Below, piece by piece: positions 8,746 to 17,121 of a DNA stretch of 64,000 bases. The notes below the pieces were generated by a model. The model did no database searches and was not told the origin of the DNA. It saw only the letters and a list, made by a program, of their open reading frames with translations. The stretch covers positions 1,291,739-1,355,738 of the forward strand of contig NZ_SJPU01000002.1 in NCBI RefSeq assembly GCF_007860105.1. Direction: 5' to 3'. How positions within the stretch are numbered: position 1 is the first letter of the stretch; each line of letters starts with the position of its first letter. Source of the DNA: Allorhodopirellula heiligendammensis (lineage in GTDB: Bacteria; Planctomycetota; Planctomycetia; Pirellulales; Pirellulaceae). A program made the translations under genes and the position numbers.

Positions 8746-11700
8746 ATGATTGCTATGACGCCCAATGGGACCGAATTGAAATGTTTAGATCACTCGGATT
8801 TAGTCCGAGTGATCAATGGCGAGTGGCCCGCCGAGCGATTTGATTCTGTGCTGGCTCATCTCGAGCTTTGCGAGCGATGCCGCCGGGTCGCCGAATCGAT
8901 TCAGGCTGACGAGGTACCGTCGCTGGACGGACCCGCTGCCGATGAGCTGCAACAGGAAACGGCTTGCCAAGCCGCAATGGCTCGTTTGCTCGAACCATCC
9001 CCGTCGCCACTTTTATTGTCTTCCAGCGATCGGTTTGGCGGTATGGCAATGCCGATCGAGGATTCGTTTCACCGCGAGGTTGAGCCGCGGCAAACGCTCG
9101 GACCCTACCGGATTCTCCGTCCGCTCGGCGGTGGTGGGATGAGCAAGGTGTTGCTAGGTGAGCACGAGCGACTGCGTCGCCGCTGCGCGATCAAGCTGCT
9201 GCCTCGTGAGCGGGTCGATCAACCCGGTTGGTTGGATCGGTTCGAGCGGGAAATGGTCGTCGTTGCGGCTCTGCAGCACGCGCACATCGTCAGCGCCACT
9301 GACGCGGGGCACGAAGACGGCTGGCACTATCTCGTGATGGAATACCTCGACGGGCTCGATGTCGGTTGCGTGGCCCGTCGACTCGGTCCACTGCCGGTCG
9401 TCGATGCATGTGAGATCGTGCGGCAAGCAGCCTTGGGCTTATCTGAAATTCATGCCGCTGGGTTGGTCCATCGCGATATCAAACCTTCCAACTTGATGTT
9501 GACGCGGTCGGGTATCGTGAAGGTCCTCGATCTGGGCTTGGTGCTCGCCGGTGACGACCCTATTGGGATCGACGATCGCTTAACGACGGTCGGGCATTTG
9601 ATGGGAACGGTCGCATTCATGTCGCCCGAACAGCTCGCCGATAGCCGCTGCGTCGATGCCCGAGCGGACGTTTATTCGCTCGGCGCGACGCTTTTTCGTT
9701 TGATCGCCGGCCGCTCCCCATTTGAGTCTCGGGGCGGACTGACCAAGCAGATACTGGCGATCACGCAAACCGACGCGCCCCGTCTGGATAAGGTCCGCAA
9801 TGACGTCCCGGAGGAGGTTACCGATCTCGTTGCTGCGATGCTGGCCCGCGATCCAGCGTCGCGTCCGAGCGCAGCGACGGAGATTGCCGAGCGATTGGAG
9901 CCAAGCACGACCGGCCATCAATTGAAACGAATCGTTCGTGCTGCAGCATGCAACACCGAGGAGGAATCATCGAGGCTGCCGGGCCATCCACTAAGCCTCA
10001 CGGCAGTCGGACAGCCACCACGCCGTCGTCGCCGATGGTGGATGGCCGGTGGCCTGTTCGCCTTTGCAATCCTCGCCGCAATCGTCTTGAAAGTACAAAC
10101 CGATCGGGGCATCCTCGTCGTGCATTCCGAAAACGATGACTTGACGCTAGTCGTCAGCCAGGACGATCAGGTCGTCGAGCGATTGCAGATCGATTCGAGA
10201 GGCGACCATCGGACTGTGCTCAAAAAAGGCTCCTATCGGGTCGCGGTCGAAGGCGGCGGGAAGGCGCTGAAGCTTAGTGATGAGGTCGTCACGATCGGTC
10301 GCGGGACTCAGTCGACAATTGAAATTAGGGCGAAGGCACTCAACGCGGAGTCTGCCTCATCGGCACCGGGTCCCGAGCACATGGTGGTGTATCAAGGGCA
10401 TGATCTGGCCTATTGGATGCATGCGATCCGCTTGGAGCGCGATCTACCGATGGTGTGCCGCGCGATGCAGGCGGTACAGACCTTGGCGGAATCTCCCGAG
10501 CAACAACTCGCTGCAGCCGAAGCCACTCTGGCGTTGGCACGCCGTTGGGGCGGTACTACCTCAGTCGGGTTCACCAGCCCCGAGCAGATTGATCCCAACG
10601 ACGGCCCGTCCGTGGTGTATACGACCTACCTGCTCAAGATCTTCCCTAGATACGCGGTCGAAATGGCGTTGCTGGCAGCCGGTCACGAACTCGAAGAGGG
10701 CAATCCGCGTTCACTGCTGGCAATCACCTACCTGCTAAACACGCAGTACTTCAGTACACTCTCCAGCCATTCGCCAAGGCAAGACACGGGTGTGGTTGGC
10801 GAATGGCTCAATCAAGATGGGGGCGTGTCAGGTTCCGAAAAGCGTTCGCTATTGCGACAGCTCCAGCGACGGGTGGTGGAGAAGGCGCATTCGACGGCGC
10901 AGGATTTGATTTGGCCGTACTACACCGCCATGAGTATTCAGGACCTGCTGGATCGCCCGGTTATCGGTGATCCGCTGATGGAACCCTTCGTGGTGCGGAT
11001 ATTGAAGAGTGATGAGCCTATTGCCGACTCAAAGACTGTCGAACTCGGCATCGAATTGGTTAGCAGTGGTCACGACGGCATCACGTGGGATGATGTGATA
11101 GGCAAGCTGCTATTGATGGTTCCGAACCAGCCAAGCGAGGAGGTCGCCGTTCTATTTGACCTTGTCGCTGAGCGGGCATCCGACGTCTTGCTCCGCCGCA
11201 TCACACAGCGTCTCGACCAATTCGCCGAGCCTGAATCTGAGCCTTCGATGAGCAACCGCAGTGAAGGAGGAATGGGTGGCGGCGGTTTTGCAGGTGTTTC
11301 ATCAACGAAGACGTTTGAAATTGCCCATCCTGAGATCACCCTCTGGCAAAAGGCGATTCCTTTCTACTGGCGAAACGTGAACCCCAACGAACAGGCACTG
11401 CGTCGATTGATCCACATTCGCGATCGAATGACAGCTGAATCGATTCATCAGATGTTCAATCGCGGGTTTGGCGGCGAGAGTTTTACAGAAACAGAGGTTT
11501 ACCATGGGATGAACCGAGCCATCGAAGCACTCGCTGCCCGCTACGTTGACGCGCATGGCGAGTTGCCCACTGAATTGCGTGAACGCATGGCTGAGGCAAC
11601 CGATGCCGATTCTTCCTCAGCGAATACAGCAGCAACATCGACAACGCAGGCGACATCCACGCAGTCCACCAAGAACACCGAACCTAAAATCGATGCTGGC

Positions 11701-12918
11701 GTCACGTCAGCCGATTCGAGTTTGACCTACCAAGGCCAGTCTACTGGGTATTGGCTTGCCGTTCTCGCGCGGGAGCAAGACGTCGAGCAGGTTGGCGAAG
11801 CGATGAAAGCGCTCAGTATTCTATCGACCGATCCGGGGCAGAGGATGCGCGCGGCGATCGCGATACTCGAGCGATCTCAACAATGGGGCGGGATGCAAGT
11901 GGGACGGATTCCGAGGACGATGTTCGGCAGTAGTGGGGGCCAGGACGATTCCGAAGTCTACATGGCATATTTGACGTCACGTTTTCTCAATTTCTTGCCC
12001 TCCCCCGGATTCGCTGCGATCGACGCGACATTTGAAAACGCCAATCGTCCCACCCGTTCGGCGTTGGTACGCCTACTGGGTAACGCGATAAACGGAATCG
12101 TTGATAGCGCCGAAGATTCTGATTATCGCGATCAATCTCGATCGTGGGTCGCAGAATCTGTGAGAGATAGGAAACGCCGCGCACTCGTTGATTCCATAGT
12201 CGCTCATCTGATTCAGTCCGCAAGTCAATTTCGCAGTGAGAAAAATACCCATCAAGATGAGTACTGGACGTCTCAAAAGAGAGCAATGCACGCACTCGAT
12301 ACCGCGCTTGAATTTCGACAGGCGAGTGGGCGATCGTTCCTCAACGACCCCGTTTTGGTCGATCACGTGCGATTGGAGTTTTCCCGGTGGCGGGCATGGA
12401 GTTCAAGCCTTGCGCGGGATTCCCAGTTAGCCCCTCCCTATGTTTCGGAGTCTCAGTTGACCGCCGCCGTCCAGTGGGCCAGTGCCGATGAGTTGCCGCC
12501 TGAGGACTGGAGCGTCTTGGCGGCGATCGTCAACAGCTCGCATTACTATTGGCGTTCTGAAGGAAGCGAGCAGCTCTTTGAAACAATTGCCCAGCACGCC
12601 CCCGAAGCAACCCTTGAGATAATCGAAAGACGACTGCCCAGAATCGATGCCCCCGAAGACGGTATCGCAGCTGATGATACTTCGTCGAAAGCCGCGCTGG
12701 AGTTTTCAGATGGATTCCCGAGGTACTGGCCCGTCACTTTGTCGTACTATTCCGAGCATGCCGATCCACCCGGCCGCGCCAAGGAGCGGATTGAGAGCAT
12801 CCAAGCTGGCGTGAAATCGGCACCCCTGCAGAACGGACTCGAAGAGCCGTTCAAAGCTCAGGTACTGGAGATGCTTCAGTCTGCGATCACGCGGCTCGAA
12901 CAGCGGAGCAGCCAGTAG
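8746..12918 (+). CDS. Giant Ser/Thr protein kinase with zinc motif, TM helix and duplicated C-terminal domain
   Basis: 1390 residues. The N-terminus has an anti-sigma-like zinc motif H38-x3-C42-x2-C45. The kinase domain spans about 121-385: glycine loop LGGGGMSKV 127-135, Lys150, HRDIKPSN 242-249, DLG 262-264 in place of DFG, SPEQ 293-296. An arginine cluster (near 426) precedes one transmembrane helix (about 433-449). The presumably extracytoplasmic part contains two related units of about 400 residues, starting at 546 (VYQGHDLAYWM) and at 993 (LTYQGQSTGYWL), each followed by an EAM-A-L helical stretch and a QWGG or RWGG element. They are joined by a Ser/Thr/Ala-rich linker. The gene follows an ECF sigma gene and probably works with it as a membrane signalling pair. 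The ligand is unknown. Confidence 0.92.
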   Translation: MIAMTPNGTELKCLDHSDLVRVINGEWPAERFDSVLAHLELCERCRRVAESIQADEVPSLDGPAADELQQETACQAAMARLLEPSPSPLLLSSSDRFGGMAMPIEDSFHREVEPRQTLGPYRILRPLGGGGMSKVLLGEHERLRRRCAIKLLPRERVDQPGWLDRFEREMVVVAALQHAHIVSATDAGHEDGWHYLVMEYLDGLDVGCVARRLGPLPVVDACEIVRQAALGLSEIHAAGLVHRDIKPSNLMLTRSGIVKVLDLGLVLAGDDPIGIDDRLTTVGHLMGTVAFMSPEQLADSRCVDARADVYSLGATLFRLIAGRSPFESRGGLTKQILAITQTDAPRLDKVRNDVPEEVTDLVAAMLARDPASRPSAATEIAERLEPSTTGHQLKRIVRAAACNTEEESSRLPGHPLSLTAVGQPPRRRRRWWMAGGLFAFAILAAIVLKVQTDRGILVVHSENDDLTLVVSQDDQVVERLQIDSRGDHRTVLKKGSYRVAVEGGGKALKLSDEVVTIGRGTQSTIEIRAKALNAESASSAPGPEHMVVYQGHDLAYWMHAIRLERDLPMVCRAMQAVQTLAESPEQQLAAAEATLALARRWGGTTSVGFTSPEQIDPNDGPSVVYTTYLLKIFPRYAVEMALLAAGHELEEGNPRSLLAITYLLNTQYFSTLSSHSPRQDTGVVGEWLNQDGGVSGSEKRSLLRQLQRRVVEKAHSTAQDLIWPYYTAMSIQDLLDRPVIGDPLMEPFVVRILKSDEPIADSKTVELGIELVSSGHDGITWDDVIGKLLLMVPNQPSEEVAVLFDLVAERASDVLLRRITQRLDQFAEPESEPSMSNRSEGGMGGGGFAGVSSTKTFEIAHPEITLWQKAIPFYWRNVNPNEQALRRLIHIRDRMTAESIHQMFNRGFGGESFTETEVYHGMNRAIEALAARYVDAHGELPTELRERMAEATDADSSSANTAATSTTQATSTQSTKNTEPKIDAGVTSADSSLTYQGQSTGYWLAVLAREQDVEQVGEAMKALSILSTDPGQRMRAAIAILERSQQWGGMQVGRIPRTMFGSSGGQDDSEVYMAYLTSRFLNFLPSPGFAAIDATFENANRPTRSALVRLLGNAINGIVDSAEDSDYRDQSRSWVAESVRDRKRRALVDSIVAHLIQSASQFRSEKNTHQDEYWTSQKRAMHALDTALEFRQASGRSFLNDPVLVDHVRLEFSRWRAWSSSLARDSQLAPPYVSESQLTAAVQWASADELPPEDWSVLAAIVNSSHYYWRSEGSEQLFETIAQHAPEATLEIIERRLPRIDAPEDGIAADDTSSKAALEFSDGFPRYWPVTLSYYSEHADPPGRAKERIESIQAGVKSAPLQNGLEEPFKAQVLEMLQSAITRLEQRSSQ

Positions 12919-13170
12919 GAGAGCGGTTCAATAGCGGGATGAAGGTGTGCATTCGCCGCTTGCGTAACGTACATTGCGCGAGATTGTGGGGCGGAGCGGT
13001 CGGATGCCATGGGATTGTCTTGGAACGGTTTTGTTTTTTTGTGGGTTCCCTTTCCTCGGTGATGCGGCGTGTTCACTGCCTGCCGATGGACCGCGGCCGG
13101 CAGCTTCGTTTACAATCCACCTCCTTCAATTGCCGACGATTTTGGCGACCGCTACTCCTGTGAATGATTC

Positions 13171-14145
13171 ATGCTAGTCGACGCCACCGCGAACGCCCAC
13201 AATCGCAAAACCGCCTGCCTGATTTCGGGCTTGATCGCGATCGCCGGTTGTATCCTGAGTTGGTTTTCACTGTGGGGGCTGATTCTAGTTCCAGTTGCCG
13301 CGGGCGCGTTTTATCTACTGCGGCGGAAGACGCTTCGACGGCTACAGGTAATGGCCACACCGTTTCCCGAAGTCTGGGAAGCCACGCTGCAATCTCAGGT
13401 TGAATACTTCCGCGGACTCCAACCAGATCAGCAAGATCGATTTCGTAACTTGATGAAGGTATTTCTCGACGAAGTCACCATTACCGGGATCCGCACGGAT
13501 GTCGATGAAGCGACCCGGGCGTTGGTCGCTGCCAGCGCCGTGATCCCGATCTTAGGGTTTTCCGACTTTGAATATGCGGGCTTGGGTGAGGTACTGATCT
13601 ACCCCAATTCATTCGATGAAGGCTACCGGAGTGATGGTGGCGGGGATGCGCATACACTCGGCATGATCGGCACGCACCACCTCAGCGGCGTGATGATTCT
13701 TTCCAAGCCGTCGCTGATTCAAGGGTTCGCAAATACCACGGATAAACATAACGTGGGGATTCATGAATTCGCTCACTTGGTTGACAAAGCTGACGGTGAC
13801 GTCGATGGTGTGCCGCTGGGGGTCGATGCCGAAACATTCCAACCGTGGGTGCGTTGGGTCGGCAAAGAACTTCACCGCGAAGTGACCTCGAATGAATATA
13901 TCGATGATTATGCCTTCACTAACGAAGCGGAGTACTTCGCGGTTTTGAGTGAGTATTTCTTTGAAGCTCCCGAGCTGCTCGAGCAGAAGAATCCGAAGTT
14001 ATACGAGATGATGCAAAAGATGTATCACCAGAACCCCAAGCGTGTGCTCAGTCACGTTTTCAGTCGTCCCGGCCGGGTCGGTCGTAATGCAAGCTGTCCC
14101 TGTGGCAGCGGCAAAAAATTCAAGCATTGCTGTAAGGGTAAGTAG
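13171..14145 (+). CDS. MtfA-like M90 zinc metallopeptidase with C-terminal SEC-C motif
   Basis: 324 residues. An N-terminal hydrophobic region (about 14-46) probably anchors it in the membrane. The central part matches the MtfA/M90 family (VLIYPNSFDE, a GTHHLSGVMILSKP strand) with zinc site HEFAH at 198-202 and the downstream acidic segment FTNEAEYFAVLSEYFFE. In E. coli MtfA binds the Mlc repressor; Mlc is not expected here. Residues about 308-324 form a SEC-C zinc motif (CPCGSGKKFKHCC), as on SecA and many other proteins. The combination of membrane helix, M90 and SEC-C is not that of E. coli MtfA. The ATG at 13171 is chosen because the hydrophobic segment follows it. Confidence 0.88.
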   Translation: MLVDATANAHNRKTACLISGLIAIAGCILSWFSLWGLILVPVAAGAFYLLRRKTLRRLQVMATPFPEVWEATLQSQVEYFRGLQPDQQDRFRNLMKVFLDEVTITGIRTDVDEATRALVAASAVIPILGFSDFEYAGLGEVLIYPNSFDEGYRSDGGGDAHTLGMIGTHHLSGVMILSKPSLIQGFANTTDKHNVGIHEFAHLVDKADGDVDGVPLGVDAETFQPWVRWVGKELHREVTSNEYIDDYAFTNEAEYFAVLSEYFFEAPELLEQKNPKLYEMMQKMYHQNPKRVLSHVFSRPGRVGRNASCPCGSGKKFKHCCKGK

Positions 14146-14196
14146 TTGAACCATAACTGGGTCTAGCGCCCAACCGGCAAATAAATCACGAAACTG

Positions 14197-14213
14197 GTAG
14201 CGAGTTTCGCTAC
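14197..14213. repeat. Small perfect hairpin (7 bp stem)
   Basis: gtagcga and tcgctac pair across a gtt loop, between the M90 peptidase gene and the sugar isomerase gene. There is no T-run after it, so a factor-independent terminator is not proven. It may be a 5' leader element of the next gene. Confidence 0.4.
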
Positions 14214-14245
14214 GTAAATTACCTTCCTACCAAGGAATCTATTGA

Positions 14246-15094
14246 ATGTCTGATTGGCCACTAGGAGTTTTTGCATCGATCGACGCCGGGCTGGGCGTCG
14301 CCTGGCCGGTGATCCGCGAATTGGGCGTGCCGACAATTCAACTGCATGCACCGCACGCAGGAAATCGCACGCAGCAGGCTGCAGAAACGTTCGCCGCGCA
14401 GCTTCGTGAACAGGGCATTCGCTGTACCGCCGTCTTCGGTGGTTTTGATGGCGAGAGCTACGCGGACATCCCCACCGTCGTCCGCACCGTAGGGCTGGTC
14501 CCCGAGGCGACCCGTGCAGCGCGGCTCGCCGAGATGCTCGAGATCAGCGATTTTGCCAAATGGCTGGGAGTCGATTGCGTTGCGTTGCACTTGGGATTCG
14601 TGCCTCACGATGCGTCCGACCCCGATTACGCCAGTATCGTCGATGTCACGCGTCAGCTCTGTGATCATTGTCGCGACAATGATCAATTTCTGCACCTTGA
14701 GACTGGCCAAGAAACTGCCGCTGGATTGCTGGCGTTCATCGACGCCGTCGATCGCGCGAACTTGAAGATCAACTTCGATCCCGCCAATATGATTCTGTAT
14801 GGAGCCGGCGATCCAATCGAAGCCCTTCGCCAACTTGGTCCTCACGTGCGAAGTATCCACTGCAAGGACGCTTTGGCCAGCGATCAGCCGGGCGTGACCT
14901 GGGGGCAAGAGGTGCCATTGGGCGACGGCGACGTCGGGATGGAAACCTATCTGAAAACGCTCGCCGAGATTGGTTACACAGGACCATTAACGATTGAACG
15001 TGAGATCCCCGAAGACCCTGCTCGGCAGAAAGCTGAAATCGGGGCAGCAATTGAGCTGCTGACGAGACTGAAGGCTGACTTGGGGAAAAGCTGA
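14246..15094 (+). CDS. Sugar phosphate isomerase/epimerase family protein (xylose isomerase-like TIM barrel)
   Basis: 282 residues, typical for the AP_endonuc_2 family. The barrel strands can be followed: GVFASIDAGLGVAWPVIREL at the N-terminus, VDCVALHLGFVPHD, FLHLETGQETA (metal-ligand Glu), INFDPANMILYGAGDP (Asp ligand), VRSIHCKDA (His ligand), and a final TIEREIP strand. Such enzymes isomerise or epimerise sugars and inositols; the substrate cannot be read from the sequence. It lies alone on the plus strand, upstream of the convergent nag genes. Confidence 0.88.
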   Translation: MSDWPLGVFASIDAGLGVAWPVIRELGVPTIQLHAPHAGNRTQQAAETFAAQLREQGIRCTAVFGGFDGESYADIPTVVRTVGLVPEATRAARLAEMLEISDFAKWLGVDCVALHLGFVPHDASDPDYASIVDVTRQLCDHCRDNDQFLHLETGQETAAGLLAFIDAVDRANLKINFDPANMILYGAGDPIEALRQLGPHVRSIHCKDALASDQPGVTWGQEVPLGDGDVGMETYLKTLAEIGYTGPLTIEREIPEDPARQKAEIGAAIELLTRLKADLGKS

Positions 15095-15315
15095 CGCGTC
15101 TCCCCAGAGCTGACTTTTTCTGCGTCTTCGCGGAACAGTTTTAAGCCACCTGGATCCGATAAGCCATCTGCGCGGGTGGCGTCGGATCTTCTTTACAGTC
15201 GAGCTCGAACAGCCTGTTGAGCTCATTGGCTTTGCTGCCCGCATGCACGAACACTAACCTGTCGCACCAGCGAGGGACGAGCCGGACTGCCTCGCTGGCA
15301 TGTCGGGTTCGTACA

Positions 15316-16266
15316 TCAACAGGCAGCTAAGATTCGTTGCGGGGTTGCCGCTGTCAGGCGCATCACTGCGTCGTGGGGGAGGCCGAGATGGCGTTGAAGA
15401 TTGACCGCTACCTGTGGCATCGTTCCTGATGACCCGACCAGGTGTGAGCGGTCCGCTGCCCAGGTGGCACCGTCATGGTCAACGACCACTTCCCGCTGCC
15501 CAAGTTGGTACCGGCCGGGACCCAATCCCGCAGCGCTAATCGCGTCGGTCACGATGAAGCAGCGTTCGATGCCAGCGCTGCGAATGTAATTGCCCAGGGC
15601 TGGCCAGGGTACATGCACGCCGTCGGCGATCAGGCCGATCCAAAGCTTGCTGGAACGACTTAGGACGCGCTGGATGATGTTGTCGTGGCGGTGCATCGAC
15701 AGCGGGCAGCCGTTCCCCAGGTGAGTGAACATCGCCAGCCCAGCGTCGATTGCGGCATCGAGTTGATCCAGGGAAGGGTCGCAATGACCACCCGAGACAC
15801 AGATGTTTTGCTCAGCGAGCATGCGTGTGACATGAAAGCCTGGGTCGCGTTCTGGTGCGAGGGTGACGATCCGCGTGAGTCCCTCGGCGGCGTCCAAGAG
15901 TCGCTGCATGGATGTCGTTTCGGCGGGCCGCACGGCATCGCGGGGATGCGCCCCCACGTACCCAGGTTGCTCGTTGATAAAGGGGCCTTCGATATGAAAG
16001 CCCGCGATGATCTTGGCGGCGAGTTCGTCTTGACCTCTCAGCGTGGCAATCCGTTGGAGCCGTCTCGACATGGAGTGGACGTCTGCAGTGATGATGGTGG
16101 CAAGGATTTGTGCCACCCCATCAGCAGCCAACCGTTCACATGCGAGATGTAACGATTCGGCCGATAAATCATCGCCGTTAAAGTCAACGCCGCCGTAACC
16201 ATTGACTTGCAAGTCAACGTAGCCAGCGGCGGGAGTCTCACTTGATTCCATTCGATTCACAATCAT
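15316..16266 (-). CDS. nagA: N-acetylglucosamine-6-phosphate deacetylase
   Basis: 316 residues, shorter than the usual 380 or so because the N-terminal small beta domain is reduced. It removes acetate from GlcNAc-6-P. The amidohydrolase core is clear: [45 protein letters not shown] (metal His), FTHLGNGCP (metal His), and [16 protein letters not shown] with the catalytic Asp. The start overlaps the stop of nagB by 4 bp. Together the two genes convert GlcNAc-6-P to fructose-6-P. The shortened N-terminus could affect metal binding, but the core residues are present. Confidence 0.92.
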   Translation of the reverse strand: MIVNRMESSETPAAGYVDLQVNGYGGVDFNGDDLSAESLHLACERLAADGVAQILATIITADVHSMSRRLQRIATLRGQDELAAKIIAGFHIEGPFINEQPGYVGAHPRDAVRPAETTSMQRLLDAAEGLTRIVTLAPERDPGFHVTRMLAEQNICVSGGHCDPSLDQLDAAIDAGLAMFTHLGNGCPLSMHRHDNIIQRVLSRSSKLWIGLIADGVHVPWPALGNYIRSAGIERCFIVTDAISAAGLGPGRYQLGQREVVVDHDGATWAADRSHLVGSSGTMPQVAVNLQRHLGLPHDAVMRLTAATPQRILAAC

Positions 16267-17039
16267 GAGTCCAATTGGGATTCAGATAGCTCTCGTGGGT
16301 CGATCAAGCTTGCTGCGGGGGGGTCGAGATACAGCGTTGCTGAAGGGTGTGATTGCAAGATCGAGGCCGGGATTGCGGGCGTGATCGGGCCGGACACGGT
16401 CTCACGGACAGCCATGGCTTTGCGAGCATCAGGCACGCTGCACACGATGTGTTTCGATTTCATGATTTGAGATACCGACATGCTGATGGCTTGACGCGGC
16501 ACGTCGGTCAATTCGTTGAACCAACCTTCGCCCTGTTGTTGTCGACGGCAGGCTTCGTCGAGATCGACGACCAAATAGGGCTGCTTGATTTCAAAATCCG
16601 CAGGTGGGTCGTTGAACGCGAGATGGGCGTTTTCGCCGATGCCAATGAACGCCACGTCGATCTGGCGGTCCGAGATTAGACCACCGAGCCGTTCGCACTC
16701 GGCCGCTGCGTCGTGCTCGCCATTGACATAGTGAAATTCACCGATGGGGACGAGGTCCACGAACCGCTCCTGCAGATACCTGCGGAATGATGCGGGATGT
16801 GTGATGGGCAGCCCGAGGTATTCATCGAGGTGAAAACCCGTCACGCGTGACCAATCCAGATCGGGTGCCTGCACCAAAGCGGCGAGTGTTTCGAACTGGG
16901 ACGCACCTGTCGCGACGAGAATGGTGGCATTGCCATGCTCTTGGATCGCCTCTCGGATTTTAGCGGCCCCCTCGTCGGCGGCTTGCTGGCCGAGGGCGGT
17001 TGGACTGGGACAGACTTTAACTCGCATTCGTATTCTCAC
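16263..17039 (-). CDS. nagB: Glucosamine-6-phosphate deaminase (isomerase family)
   Basis: 258 residues, normal for NagB. It converts glucosamine-6-P to fructose-6-P and ammonia. Visible motifs are [16 protein letters not shown] (phosphate loop), [12 protein letters not shown] with the catalytic Asp, and [19 protein letters not shown], where GENAH replaces the more usual GxDGH. It precedes nagA on the minus strand with translational coupling. The divergent neighbour 82 bp away is a sodium:solute symporter, which could import an amino sugar; this link is inferred from position only. A broader sugar-phosphate isomerase specificity is possible because of the GENAH variant. Confidence 0.9.
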   Translation of the reverse strand: MRIRMRVKVCPSPTALGQQAADEGAAKIREAIQEHGNATILVATGASQFETLAALVQAPDLDWSRVTGFHLDEYLGLPITHPASFRRYLQERFVDLVPIGEFHYVNGEHDAAAECERLGGLISDRQIDVAFIGIGENAHLAFNDPPADFEIKQPYLVVDLDEACRRQQQGEGWFNELTDVPRQAISMSVSQIMKSKHIVCSVPDARKAMAVRETVSGPITPAIPASILQSHPSATLYLDPPAASLIDPRELSESQLDS

Positions 17040-17121
17040 TTTCGCATAGCAGCGGTTGGTTTTGCTACAGTTCTAGTCGACTCCCGCCACGAAAACGACC
17101 GGTCCATGTGAAGGATGACAG

